NCBI GenBank assembly: GCA_963965975.1
Contig: OZ014413.1
Location: 7,528,501-7,592,500, forward strand
Direction of reading: 5' to 3'
Length of the DNA: 64,000 bases
DNA from: Xestospongia bergquistia
Lineage: Eukaryota > Porifera > Demospongiae > Haplosclerida > Petrosiidae
Made by a program: the position numbers and the translations under genes. Below, piece by piece: positions 25,101-37,984 of this stretch. Within the stretch, counting starts at the first letter, position 1. Each line of letters opens with the position of its first letter. A model generated the notes under the pieces. That model saw nothing but the letters and a program-made list of their open reading frames with translations, did no database searches and was not told the DNA's origin.

Positions 25101-28100
25101 TAATGTACTGACAAACAAACAAACTATGACCTCACATAGAGAGGGACTTTTTATTTAAAGTACCATGGACTAAGACACCTTTACAGTGTTCTGTAATGAT
25201 ACACAATGTATTTGTACATAAAGTGAGATTTTAACTATAGACTTGGTGTCCACTGGCTCGCCTTATTCCACTATCTTATATACTATAAAATATGACAACG
25301 TACATTTATATACAGAATATACTAGAGAATTATCCATGTGTATCTTAGCATTTGTCCTAATTTTGTAAATTACATAACCCTATGATGTTAGCATGTGACT
25401 ATAGTGACATGTGGAGGATTGTATGTAAAATATGAAACAAGTCATACCTATCATTTTGTGGCAAATTCAGTGAGCAAAACTCCACATAGTTGGCATAACT
25501 TATGATATATATATCTGTTCCCTTTCCATGAATGGTACTGTCTAGTTGTCAAAAAATTACACGTACAATAAATCTGTAATTAATGCACATATGTGTTTTT
25601 TTGATATTGCCAATAATAATATTGATCTCGTCCAAGATTTTGTACTTGCTATGTTGTCTACTATGCAATCTTTTTGTTCAACTTAAAAACAATATCACAA
25701 AATGATAAGCCTACTATTAGAGAGCCCTTGAGAGATAAATTTATCATGCACATTTCATACAGTTGCGAAAGACTTGTCAAATAACATAAAACTGACCTCT
25801 GTATCATGTGGACATGCTGACAAATTGTTCATTACATATATGTGTGTTGTTTTCTAATTAATGTACATATAACATTGAGACAATAGAATGATGTCATTAA
25901 TTTGTACTTATTAGTAACAAGTAATTCAATTAATGATCTGTAACTAAAACGTGACTACTTTGCACTGTCATCCAAACCTGTAATAATGAAATTAATATGG
26001 TATTACATAATACATGTTAATATTGTATTATGTAATACTTTAATATTGTATTATCTAGTACTTTAGTATGGCATTATGAAGTACTATAATGTTCCATTAT
26101 GAAGTACTATAATGTGGCATTATGAAGTACTATAATGTGGCATTATGAAGTACTATAATGTTGCATTATTAAGTACTATAATGTTGCATTGTTCCATTAT
26201 GAAGTACTATAATGTTCCATTATGAAGTACTATAATGTGGCATTATGAAGTACTATAATGTTCCATTATGAAGTACTATAATGTGGCATTATGAAGTACT
26301 ATAATGTGGCATTATGAAGTACTATAATGTTGCATTATTAAGTACTATAATGTTGCATTATGAAGTACTATAATGTTCCATTGTTCCATTATGAAGTACT
26401 ATAATGTTCCATTATGAAGTACTATAATGTTCCATTATGAAGTACTATAATGTTCCATTATGAAGTACTATAATGTGGCATTATGAAGTACTATAATGTG
26501 GCATTATGAAGTACTATAATGTTGCATTATTAAGTACTATAATGTTGCATTATGAAGTACTATAATGTTCCATTGTTCCATTATGAAGTACTATAATGTT
26601 CCATTATGAAGTACTATAATGTGGCATTATGAAGTACTATAATGTGGCATTATGAAGTACTATAATGTTGCATTATTAAGTACTATAATGTTGCATTATG
26701 AAGTACCACAATGTTCCACTATGAAGTACTATAATGTTGCATTATGAAGTACTATAATGTTCCATTATGAATTACTATAATGTTCCATTATGAAGTACTA
26801 TAATGTTCCATTATGAAGTAATTTTGTATTGTATTATGTAGTACTTTAATACTGTATTATGTACTGCTTTATACATGCACAAATTTAAATTTTAAAAAGT
26901 TATTAGCTCAGTAACAAATGTGATCAATAAAGGCAACGTTTATATAAATAGAACTGGTTTCATTAATTGTATTATATTATATATAGTTGTTAACAATGAT
27001 AGTTATTCCAACTATTGAAATGTTTGGTAAATAAACTTTCATTTCGGAAATAATACTATGAATTCACTATTTATTGATTTACCAAAACATCCTCATTATC
27101 AATAGACAAGAAGTTGTATTTAATTGTCTATTTTATGTCCAGTATTGAGTTAGTTCCATGTTCTCCTAACAATTTATGCTTCAGTTCAAGATCCTAACTT
27201 ATCTACATGGTCTGTTCACCCACACATGTATTACATTCAGTACACGTAGATATATTGATGATTTCATTTCCTTAACAGACACATGTGTGATGTGGTATTA
27301 CTAATACATACTATAAAGTGACGTCATGATTATATTGATGTATTACTCAGTAATTTTCTTTAGTGCCAACATTTTTATCTTATATGCATGCCAGTTGAAA
27401 CATATTGAAGTTATTGCTGGCAAATAAGATCTTTCTAGCTTCTAGACAGTTGTGTTTATATTATTTATCATTTCAATATGCTTTGAATTCAAACTGTCAT
27501 CTACCATTGTACACAATATACCACATCCTTCGAAGGAAGTGTTATACTTCTTTACCTCTTTGAATGTTTGTAACTAAGGACAAAGTGGTGAGATGTCTTA
27601 GGCCCTTAACACTTGATGATGTAACAATTAAGTGAAGATCAAAGTGATATATAATAGCTGTTTCTATAACCTTTGATATTGTACTCTGTATTTCCTACGT
27701 TTGAATAATTTAGTCCACAAAATGTTACACGTGCGTGTTACTCTTTGGTGAAACATTTTAAAGGTTTGGTCTGGAGGTTTTGGGGTGAGACAGGTTTCCA
27801 ATGGTGTTTATTTAAGACTATCATTGCTATCTACCCATAGCCCTGCCAGCACCTCCAAAATGTTACAGGTGCAAAATAACTTGTCTGTTGGTCGTTTGGC
27901 GTAGTTCTTGTGTTAGTTTTTGGTTATATCTTATCTCTAAATTATGTCTTCTTGGATCTTTTTGTTTCTAGCCTCACTTGTTTATTTGTGGTTTACTGAG
28001 TCTTTATCTAATTCATGTATGTTGTTCCAGCTGTATCACACTTCTTTCGATTAGTGTTTATTTTTATGCCTAAAATATCTGTGTACTCTATATTAAAAAG

Positions 28101-31100
28101 GAGTTATATATGTATATATTTCAGAATTGTGATATCTATTATGATCTAGCTCTATAAACATCATTATCAATAAAAAATAATAAATTATAAAAAAGTAATT
28201 TTAAGACTACATTTATGTTCTTTTGAGATTGTTGTTATAGGATTCTGGAGTAAGGATTGATGTTCGCTAGTCTAGAGCTTACTAGTAGTAGATATCCTAT
28301 GTCATTGTAGTGTTAACTAGTCTAGACCTTACTAATGATAACTATCCTAGGTTGCTGTAGTAAGTATGTTTGCTAGTTTAGAACTTACTAATAGTAGCTA
28401 TCCTAGGTCACTGTGATAAGTATGATATTTATTAGTTTAGAGCTTACTAATGGTAGCTACCATAAGTTATTGTGGTAAACACTGATGCTTACAAGTCTAA
28501 GACGTAATCCTACACCAGTTATTTACAATGCATATTGTCAATGTTTGCAATGATATATTCAATTTTCCGTAAGAAATATTCATAGGTTGCTTTGAAGTCA
28601 TTTGTGTTATTATTGCATTTAATGGATGTAACTGCTAATATATCAAAGTCATTGTTATAATGTACTATTATTTCCAGTAGAGTAGTTCATGTCTCATTAT
28701 GTGGGATGTCTTGGTATGTCGTTCACGCCTTAGCTGACAGGGCATGTCTCAGCTGTTATAACAGTTGTGTATATTGTTTTGTTACTATTGTGACAGATAT
28801 TTACAGATTACGTTAATTTAGTTGCCATTTCTCTAAAATTGGTGTTTTGAGTAGGTGTATTCTATTTGACCTACCCATCAATACACATTAATGTATCAAT
28901 AGTTGTAATTTTTGGGATATGAATACTAATAGTTTTTATAGACATCAATGTGTGTTCTGTGTGTTGCTTCTTTTTTTTTAATGAAGTGAATATAAAGTTA
29001 CCTGTGCTGTTTGTGGCACACATACGCATACACATATACTTAGGTACATGTGCTTGTCATGTGTTGAAAGGAAGTCACTTTAAACATGTAGTATGGAATT
29101 ACATTTAAAGATAAACGATCATTGCTAATAACTCCTTTCCACCAAAAATCAATACATATTATGTAATTGAACGTCATCTTACAAACATGTACATGGAATT
29201 GTACATGTACTATCTTGTTTTATAAATGTACTTCATTATTAATTTGTAAGGTGTCAAAAGCAAATATCTAAAACACCTGTAATACTGTATTAGTATTTTA
29301 GTCTTGGGTGAGGCAGGAATAACAGCCTCCTTTTGATATGGGTGTGCATAAAAATGAACCCTCAAGTCTTCCTAAATCCTAAAAGAAGCCTAGGATTAAA
29401 AATGGGCTGTTTCCGATGGGGCCAGGGAGGGGAAGATGATGAAATACATCGCTACTTGTCATATAACCAGGTGTTTGAAGACTATAACCTTATAATTGTA
29501 ATATCCCTGCCTTAGTGCCCTTCCCTTTAACTTCAGCTGTGTGTGTAGAAAAAGAGAGATATAAATCTGTCTTGTGGGTGGTTCACACCCAACTTCGGTC
29601 AACCCTCTGATGTACATTGTGATAGACTTATTTGGATAAGAGAGGGTTGGAATTTTAATCCACGATTTTCTTTGACATCCTGACAATGCTCTTGTTGTGG
29701 AAAGCAAAGGGCAGTATGTAATAGATGATATCGTTTCCCAGCGTTTTTGTTAAATGTGTTTGTTATCAGGTGACAAGGAAATTCTTCAGGTTATGGAAAT
29801 TATGGTTTAACATTTAACATCAAAAGATGCTGGTTATGATATCCATGGCTTTTAAAAACTTTTATCAGTAATCACTATACAAACCTATTTTTAAGACTTC
29901 CCTTTGCAATTTTTTTGTATTTACCTCTGAAATGTAGAGCCCACTTTTATCAGCAGATTAGGTATGTCTCACTGTTAAGATAGAATTATCGATCTTTATT
30001 TCAATTCTGCCAGTATAGTGATCAATTTGTAAGCAATAAACATTTATAATGTTCAATTTTGGAGCTATTTGTAACATTTATTATAAGTCTCTGTGGTCAG
30101 TCTATAACCCTATAAGTTTATAACTTTAGGTCATCATCCATTAGTTATAATACAGTAATAACATCAGTGTTCTATCTGTATCATCCATGTTGATCTATTG
30201 AGTTTGTTGATACACACTCTTCATCCATAACAAAACAAATCACCAATTTACCATGCTCCTCCTATATTAACACTGTACACAATATAATATATGTACATGT
30301 ATACTTGTTATATGATGTGGGGATTTCGTCTTGTGTATCTTAAACAATAAATACCTTGACAAACTGGTACAATGTAATATATGCCATGTTGTTACTCGTG
30401 TATAGTGTCATAATAGCTAGAATACATTGTTATGTTGAGTATTTGTCACTAGTTCTAATACGTTTGTTAATAATTCCTATAATAACTACATGTACTATTG
30501 GCAGGATACAATGTAAATGTCGCATCAAATTATACTCACTATTTGTTACTATCTCTCTTAATATATTTCTCTATTTGTCTTTTTTATCCTACATTGTTAT
30601 ATTCTAACACTGCACTTATCCCTTTTTAACAATCTGTATACAGCTGGCTATACAGAGACCTATATGTGTGTGTGTGTTTGTATTGATTGCATTCAAAATA
30701 AACATGTCTCTAACTATATTATATGTAGCATTGATGGCTCAGAATAATTATACAATTTGTAAGGTTTTAATTCATTCATCAATACACCTGTGTATGTGTA
30801 TGTATGTACATGTACAATACATGTACATGTATGTATGTGTACATGTATAGTACATATATATGTATCTATGTGTACATGTACTCCATATGCGTTTTTTTGG
30901 TTTTTTTTGTTTATCCATTCATAATACACCTGTGTATGTATATGTATGTACGTGTGCATGTACAATACATGTATATGTATGTTTGTGTACATGTATATGT
31001 ATTTATGTGTACATGTACTCCATATGCGGTTTTTTGTAGGTTTTTTTATTCATTTATCAATACACTCGTGAATGGAGTTCACATACGTAGACATATACAT

Positions 31101-34100
31101 TGGCTTCTGTTGTATTTAAATAAGCTAAGATTACATCAGTATTCTGTTGAACTGATGATACATGTCTGGTATGAACTCTTACTCTATATTACATAATAAT
31201 TAACTCACAAGCACTCGAAAATTGTCTACAACACTATTCATGATAACTTACAAACCTGACTGATGACATCATGTGATGTCATCATTTGGATTATGTGCTC
31301 CCGTTGTCATGACAATAATATCGTGGTATTAATTAACCCATACATGATAATTACTTAGTCATGTGATACCGTTATTAATGTGATCTAAAGATATATGATC
31401 TACATAGAGTTACTTGAATTATGCTCTGTTAAAGGCCTTTAGAATATATATTTGTCACGTTTGATGTTCATTCATTTATCTAAGATATAATCATTGTTAA
31501 TTTCATTCATCCATTCACCAATTCTTCCACCTGTCCATTCATTCTGCCATCCATCCATCCATGTCTCCATCCATTACATTTCACAACTTGCTGATGTGAA
31601 AGTGACTCATATTATAAATACACTTAGTCACTATAATATAGACAATTATCCAGCTAGGTAATTTTACATGAGACCAAACAGATCAATAATAATAATAGGA
31701 ATTAATACTTTACAATACTAGGTAATAAATAGTTATTTTGACCACATCATGATGAGGTAATGGTGACTAAGAAAACAATATAATGCTTTATATAGTTAGT
31801 ATTTACATTATGTTTACTATATTACATCAGCAATCTAGAGATTACTAATTGTTAGATCAATGTGGTAACTACTAGTACCACTAATCATAAGAAGTGTAGA
31901 TACAATCAGACATATAGGATTAGTATTACAAATAACTTTTATACTTCTCTCTTTCTCTCTCTCTAGGGAGCCTGTTAAATGTAATGTCATTACATCTGCT
32001 AAACAAACTCCAGATACTCCTACATCGTAAGTAGTAAATGAGAGTAATTTACAACACAAGTACATCCTCCTAGTGTCTAGTTAAACCACTAGCTAATACA
32101 AATACATGTGTGTACTTGTACATCCCTATTTTATTAACTTGTTGTTAAGAAATGGACTAAATTGTACCTGTTTCAATGTACACACACATATGCATATATG
32201 TGTGTGTGTATATGCATGTATATACACATGTATATGTACATGTACATGTATATATACATGTACATGTATATATACATGTACATACATATACATGTATATA
32301 TACATGTACATACATGTATATGTACATGTACATGTATATATACATGTACATACATATACATGTATATATACATGTACATACATATACATGTATATATACA
32401 TGTACATACATATATACATGTACATGTATATGTGGTATAGTATAATTTATGATAATTAATATCTGTGTTGCTTTGTTGTTGATGTGTAAACTACTAATTG
32501 ATCATGCATGTATGTAATTGCAAGTTGACTATAAAGCATCAAAAAAATTCTGTTTATAATTTGCAAGACCTTTTTGATGTCGCTACATCACATACGTGTA
32601 TACATGTACATGTATTTAGCCATGTCAATAGATGTATTGATACTCACAGGTTATCATCTCTATTGAACCCTAACTGATTATTACTTGCCACTTTGTCATT
32701 TTACATGTACCTTACATATTTTATGTTGTGTTTTGTAACAAATGTACACAGTAATTTTATCGATATCTCATAGAGATAGTACTTGTTGGCAAACATAGTA
32801 CTTTGTGTTAAAAGATATGCTTGTTGTAGTAACTACATCAAACAATTACTACATGTACAAATAAAGTGCTGACTCAGATATATAAGTATGATTTCTTAAA
32901 CTCCCTTTCTTAGTTTTAATATTTAATACTACATGTAGAATTATATAATTCATACAATAGCTTTAACTTGACCTTGATTTTTTGTCTTCTGTAATTCTAT
33001 TACCTTTGCCACAATATAACTTAATCCATTATTTCATTCCTATTGATGTACATGTGATTGTTAAACCTGATATTCTTATCTTGTACATCTCCTAAGTTAC
33101 ATGTAGTTATAATAAAATAAAGATGTACCATTGTACCTTGTTTTGATGATGATTGACTAACATGTAAATGATACTGTAATGTGAGTTAGTTAATTGACTA
33201 ATATGTTATAGAAGACAGAGTAATTGATACAAGTTTTATTTGATAAACTACAATTTAGTGACAGCCAAAAACAGACAAATACTAGCTCAAAGGGACAGTT
33301 TAAAATACCACTAAATAAACATAAACATTGACTTTTAGATTGTTTACTAGCACCTGAGAAATACTATACCAGTTTTAATACACAATGCAATACTGTCTTA
33401 TTTCCCAATGACCTGTTTTGGTTATTTCGTATTTGTACTCAAAGGGTTTAGTGTATATACACATCTCTCTCTGTAGACATGATACTACTTACATCTTAGA
33501 CTGACTAACAACCTGTTAAGGAAACTGATATCAATAGTTATGACTTTAGTCAAATGATGTCAATGGAGACTTTGTTCTGATAGACTATGTTTAGAAGCAA
33601 TATTATTATGATGTTATTAACAAAATGATTTGATTTATCAAGAAATAAGGATACACAGAGTACATATGTATTAGCTTGCATCATGTACATAAGCTTATGT
33701 GATACATATCATAGGATTTTGAATCTTACAGGAAATACTCAGAAAGGATTCAGACACATTTGTTCTAGTCCTATACTGATACTTTAGTATATAATTCAAC
33801 TCCAATATTTGAGGACACTATTTATACTAAGGACTGTATTGAAGTCATAAAGTGCCCATTCATTATAGTGAGATTTTTTGTGGTTAATGCTATATAAAGA
33901 ATAGATTGCTTTATGAATATTAGTTATTACAAATACAATTATTACAAATGCTTTTACTCATAATGAAGAGTTTAGTATGCCACTCTTATTATAGCTATAT
34001 AACTATAGTCACTAATAGACTGTGGACTATTCTTACAATAACTTCAAACAACAGCATAACAAATCTTTTAGAAAAAATACTTTTACTGCATTCTCTTCTT

Positions 34101-37100
34101 TGGTTCAGTTTTATAATACACTGTTTGTTATTTCTGCCTTTGAATTCTTTTACTATTTCGTTAAATCTCTAGGTATAAACACTGATAATAATAATAAATT
34201 ATTTATGCCTTATATGTACATGATGTGTTTTCAAGTTGAACTCAACTCAACATGTGAATAGCATGTGCTAACTATATTTTTATTTGATTGATACTTCAAT
34301 GGATTCCAGTGGAGCCATTTTGTCTGAGTCAGTATATCATCATAACAGACATTAGTCTATCAAATAAACCATTCATTGACAGTTTCTGTTTAATTTTTTT
34401 AAACACTAGCTGCCATGACAATGACTAGCCTGTTGTCCCACTGTGGCTTGGCATGGACACTTTATTTGAAATCAACGAAACGTGGTATTATTTATATGTC
34501 GTGTGCACATTGGTTGTGTGGGATAAATGCTTTCTATGTGTGCTTAATGTTATGTAATATATATATTGCTTTCTATGTGTGCTTAATGTTATGTAATATA
34601 TATATTGCTTTCTATGTGTGCTTAATGTTATGTAATATATATATTGCTTTCTATGTGTGCTTAATGTTATGTAATATATATATATATATAGTATTTTGTC
34701 TCCATCAAAATTCTATGACATAAATAGATTTGTCAAAAATGACTTGTAGCCAGTAACATATTGGTAGTATAAAGACAATTTCTGCTAATATCATATCATA
34801 TCACATTTGAGACAGTTGACATACCATAGTAATATATCTGGAATTACATGTATGTGGGTGGATTAAATCAATGTTCTTAGGATCTAGTATGATATGATAT
34901 GATACTGCTTGATACAGTGTGGATTGTTTTTGTGTATGGATCTAAAATTAAATGTGGTCTAAATTGAGTGTGAAGTGTTGATTAACAATTATCAAATAAA
35001 CTACATGTATTAAACACTGTTGGTTTGATTTTGCAGATTAATTTTTAACCATAACTACTCCTATGATTGTATCATTGACATTCACAACACTCCTTATAAA
35101 TTCATGCGTAGTATATATCTTAAGGAATCACTTCCCTCTTCAAAGTCAAAATGAAAAGATTAAGACCTTACTGATATGATGTTAAGTCCAAATATCATGA
35201 CATTAATGTGTGTAGAAAAATAATTCCAATACAAGTCTAGATCTTACTATGTGTAGCTATCTTTTAGACATATCGTAAAAGTCTAGTCTCATTGCTGTGC
35301 ATGTATGAAAGTAATTGTAGCATTAAATTTCTTTCCTGTCTTTGTATTACCTAATGTTATTTCTATATACTACACATGTATATATACATAGTTCCATCTG
35401 TTCATTCCTTTATGGTACATTAATTTTGTGTTGTGACTGTGATTTCAAAGAGATATTGTAACTCTCCAACAGTTTGTGTCACAGAAGCAACCATGTATCA
35501 CAATTAATGAGTAATTTTTCTGTGACCCATAGTAATTAGCTGACTATTATTAGTTTGTTATTTCTTTGTCTGCCACTACGATCACTTCCTATGATCCTAT
35601 CAATTTGGTATTTAATGAATTGTTGTGATGGACTAACCACAAGTGACATATCCAATAACATGTAGAGCAATATTGAGTACACTTACATAACCATTTGGAT
35701 CATGTGGTGCTAGTATTATGTGTATTCTCTGGCTTCTCTAATGTCTTTGTATCTTCTTCTGTACTTATAAGAGACCCTACAGTGTTAACCTAATTAGTTT
35801 ATCAAAGGATTTGGTGGCAGACAAATTGATCTTTAAGTGATATGTGATGTGTATGCTGTTAAACATGACACACTTCTTTGTAAATAGTAGATAGATCATC
35901 ATTACTTACTACATTTACCTAGGATAGCTACCATTATCAGTATTTAACCACAGTGACATAGGACATCTACTGTAGTTATCCTAGGTCACTGTAATAAGTA
36001 CCAATGTTCACTAGTCTAGAGCTTACCAATCATTAGTAATTAATAATTTCTAGACTAATGAACATCATTACTTACCACAATGACCTAGGATAGTAGCTAC
36101 TATTAGCAAGCTCTAGACTAGTAAACATCACTAGTGAACATCTGTACTTACCACAGTGACCTACAATGGCTATCATTAGTAAGCTCTAGATTAGTATAGT
36201 GAATATCAGGACTTAACCATGGTAATGCAAGATAGCTACATTAATGAACTCTAGACTAGAGCTTCATAATGGTAGGTCACTATAGCTAGGGAACATCAGT
36301 ACTTATCACTAGGATAGCTGCCATTAGAGAGCTCTAGACTAATCCATTACCACAGTAACTTACTGATTTTTCTCATGTGATTCACTACTCATATTATGCT
36401 CTTAATGAACATAACTGGCTTGTGAAGTTGTAACAGTATATCTTTGTATTCTCAACTTTACTGTGTATGCATGCACACGTATGTTACTATGGCAATTTTG
36501 TGTCACCAGGATCACTGTGGCAAGCAACATAGACCTAACACCACTCTAGTGACATATAGTCATGTATTAAAAATTCTATTTTTAAGTCACTAATGTAGTC
36601 TAATTGCATTAGTGTTATGCAGTTACAATACATATAATGAGAGCTCATTGTAGTTCTTTGTACAGAATACATAGTAGAGTATTTACTAGTACCTGTCTCA
36701 TCAAAAGAAGTTAAGTTTTGCGGCTAATTAGTATTTACTATACATTGCATTGCTTTGGCCTGACATCATTAGAATTGTATAGATTCTATAATTTGTAATT
36801 AATTGCATGTACCTTCATGTCTCCTAACTGACACTCTCATCTACCTACCATTAGTGAGCTCATAATCTAGAGCTCACTAATGGTAGCTATCCTAAGTCAT
36901 TGTGGTAAGTACTGATGTCTACTAGTCTAGAGCTTATCTAATTTAAGTCATTGTGGTAAGTACTGATGTCTGCCACACTAGTGGTTATTATCACCTGATC
37001 CATGTGGTTGATTACCTGTAACTAGAATATAATTACATGTAGACCAGCTTGTACATGTGTCATGTTAGCTACTTATCTGTCTAAGGAACTAACACTAACT

Positions 37101-37941
37101 AGAACATACTTGATAACAACCTCTTAGAGAAAGAAACAAGTATCATTATTAATCTATATCATGTACATGTACTATATATATATATATATACTATAATAAT
37201 ATGTAACAAGCTTGCTTATTATCAAACATCCAATAACTGACATGTTTATAGCATTGCCTGATAATGGTACTTTTGACTGATGGATATTCTAGACAATGAT
37301 ATAACATAAATTATGTGTGTATATGTGTACATGTACGTGTACATTTACATGTACATGTATAGATTAGTTATACCTCTCCTCCTTTTGATTCATTTTCATG
37401 CATCTTGTCCTAGACATTTATATTGGAAGTAATTCTATCTACTTTTATGTTGACAGTTATATCACTTTGTGTTACACTATTTGAATTTTGATTAAGTTAT
37501 TTCATAACATTTTTTTCTATTGATAGTGTTAAAATGGCATCAGCTACCAGTCCAAATGGTAAAATTAAGAAGATGTATTGTTGTGACTATCAAGGCTGTA
37601 CCAAAATGTATACCAAAAGTTCCCACCTTAAAGCTCACCGTCGAGTCCACACTGGAGAAAAACCCTTCCGATGTCCATGGGATGGCTGTAATTGGGCTTT
37701 TCGACGTTCAGATGAACTGACACGTCACTATCGACGACACACAGGTGAAAAACCGTTTCAGTGTCGATTTTGTGAAAAAGCTTTCTCTCGATCGGATCAT
37801 CTCAATCTTCACATGTTGAAGCACAAAAGTGCTATTGAAGCACTTGCAGCTGCAGCTACTAGCTCAGGGACTGTACCCATGCCTGGTACTCCAATGCCTC
37901 AAAGTCCAGAAGTTCCCATGGCAGAGACAGCAGTCATATGA
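11286..37941 (+). CDS. KLF: Kruppel-like zinc finger transcription factor, 590 residues
   Basis: Nine exons splice in consistent phase: 11286-11421, 15801-15855, 16336-16408, 16511-16825, 17917-18180, 18685-18954, 19143-19327, 31967-32026 and 37527-37941. The first ATG is at 11286. The N-terminal 450 residues are Ser/Thr/Pro/Gln-rich and disordered-looking. They include IKIED (a SUMO psi-KxE match), a proline block with [16 protein letters not shown], a [10 protein letters not shown] stretch and an alanine run ([10 protein letters not shown]). Three C2H2 fingers lie at 472-552: C472/C477/H490/H494, C502/C507/H520/H524 and C532/C535/H548/H552, with [18 protein letters not shown] and SRSDHLNLH helices and TGEKPF linkers, the KLF signature for GC/CACCC boxes. 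Unlike typical KLFs, a 38-residue Ala/Pro-rich tail follows the fingers. Introns 7 (12.6 kb) and 8 (5.5 kb) are very long and full of repeats. An extra small exon in them cannot be excluded, though the phases already match. Confidence 0.9.
13472..13550. repeat. Two-copy 40-bp tandem repeat
   Basis: TTATCACAAGTG(C/T)TTGAAG with ATGCTTAGACAAACTTGTAC occurs at 13472 and again at 13512. It lies in KLF intron 1. Confidence 0.85.
14935..15145. repeat. Two-copy imperfect duplication, about 120 bp
   Basis: The order CAATAAGTATATCTCAAATT, GAATAGATATATTGTCTG appears at about 14944 and again at about 15071, within KLF intron 1. Confidence 0.7.
18663..18684 (+). repeat. CT/CA microsatellite acceptor of KLF exon 6
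   Basis: A CT run followed by a CA run ends in CAG immediately before the exon at 18685. It has the same architecture as the last acceptor of ZFAND2. Confidence 0.7.
19099..19142 (+). repeat. (TC)n microsatellite acceptor of KLF exon 7
   Basis: About twenty TC units end in TAG and are followed at once by the exon beginning TCTACTCCAATG. The microsatellite is the whole polypyrimidine tract. KLF exon 8 (31950-31966) has a similar, less pure CT tract. Confidence 0.85.
20180..20285 (+). repeat. TCTAGACTAG repeat family, cluster A
   Basis: About one and a half units of a roughly 60-bp repeat, whose order is ACTTACCACA, TGACCTAGGATAGCTACCAT, TAGTAAGCTCTAGACTAGTG, AACATCAGT. Copies here are diverged (CTCTAGATTAG, ACTTAGGATAGC). 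Confidence 0.7.
21005..21435 (+). repeat. TCTAGACTAG repeat family, cluster B, about seven units
   Basis: Tandem diverged units of the same roughly 60-bp repeat as at 20180, in the same orientation and all within KLF intron 7. Landmarks GATAGCTACCATTAG and TAGACTAGTAAACATCAG recur every 55-70 bases. Confidence 0.8.
23646..24146. repeat. 18-bp minisatellite, about 28 copies
   Basis: The unit GTATRGTATACCTACATT repeats without length change. The variable base is A or G, and through most of the array the two forms alternate, making a 36-bp higher-order unit. The array is open in several frames on both strands because 18 is a multiple of 3 and the unit lacks stops, so it mimics a coding region. 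It lies in KLF intron 7. Confidence 0.95.
26055..26825. repeat. 23-bp minisatellite with 192-bp higher-order repeat
   Basis: The unit CATTATGAAGTACTATAATG plus a variable TTC, TTG or TGG repeats about 33 times. A truncated junction reading CATTGTTCCATTATGAAG recurs with its GTTCC at 26191, 26383 and 26575, 192 bp apart. This shows that blocks of about eight units were duplicated together. It lies in KLF intron 7. Confidence 0.93.
28262..28505 (-). repeat. TCTAGACTAG repeat family, cluster C, inverted, about four units
   Basis: Reverse-oriented units: CTAGTCTAGAGCTTACTA, TAGTAGCTATCCTAGGTCAC, TGTAGTAAGTA. It lies in KLF intron 7, opposite to clusters A and B. Confidence 0.8.
29290..29720. other. 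Locally GC-richer block of unknown nature
   Basis: This stretch, with ATGGGGCCAGGGAGGGGAAG near 29417 and CACCCAACTTCGGTCAACCC near 29585, stands out from its AT-rich surroundings and is open in two overlapping frames on opposite strands. No product is recognisable. It may be a transposon fragment or a regulatory block in KLF intron 7. Confidence 0.25.
30787..31030. repeat. ATGTACAT-rich simple repeat, two diverged copies
   Basis: Two blocks (about 30787-30900 and 30925-31040) each run from CACCTGTGTATGT through GTACATGTACAATACATG to CTCCATATGCG and a T-run, so a roughly 140-bp segment was duplicated. The palindrome TGTACATGTACA dominates. Confidence 0.75.
32170..32435. repeat. TACATG/CATGTA palindromic microsatellite
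   Basis: About 260 bp are made almost entirely of TATACATGTACATG-type units. The open frames on both strands here are artefacts of the repeat. It starts about 150 bp after KLF exon 8, in intron 8. Confidence 0.92.
34526..34690. repeat. 39-bp tandem repeat, four copies
   Basis: TGCTTTCTATGTGTGCTTAA followed by TGTTATGTAATATATATAT begins at 34528, 34567, 34606 and 34645. The last copy extends into a longer AT run. It lies in KLF intron 8. Confidence 0.93.
35915..36365. repeat. TCTAGACTAG repeat family, cluster D, mixed orientation
   Basis: Forward units (TGACCTAGGATAGC, AGCTCTAGACTAGTAAACAT) are interrupted by inverted ones (TTATCCTAGGTCACTGTAAT, CACTAGTCTAGAGCTTACCA), so head-to-head junctions occur inside a single cluster. 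It lies in KLF intron 8. Confidence 0.75.
36838..36975 (-). repeat. TCTAGACTAG repeat family, cluster E, with hairpin
   Basis: Inverted units contain GGTAGCTATCCTAAGTCATT and GTGGTAAGTACTGATGTCT. At 36845-36886 two 17-base arms, CTACCATTAGTGAGCTC and GAGCTCACTAATGGTAG, are perfect inverted repeats around an 8-base loop. Confidence 0.85.
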
Positions 37942-37978
37942 CGGTCTTTAGTCCTTTAGAACTGCGTGTGTGTTGGCT

Positions 37979-37984
37979 AATAAA
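37979..37984 (+). promoter_or_regulatory. AATAAA poly(A) signal of the plus-strand KLF
   Basis: AATAAA lies 38 bases past the TGA of the KLF gene and is the first such signal downstream. Confidence 0.6.

Noticed and set aside
26055..26825. Possible CRISPR-like array
   Set aside because: Units are head-to-tail without unique spacers, and the window is eukaryotic.
30668..31196. Open frames over 90-130 codons
   Set aside because: Same cause: ATGTACAT-type simple repeats, low-complexity translation.
32106..32459. Several overlapping open frames on both strands
   Set aside because: All are translations of the TACATG palindromic microsatellite (only Tyr, Met, Cys, His, Ile, Val, Thr).
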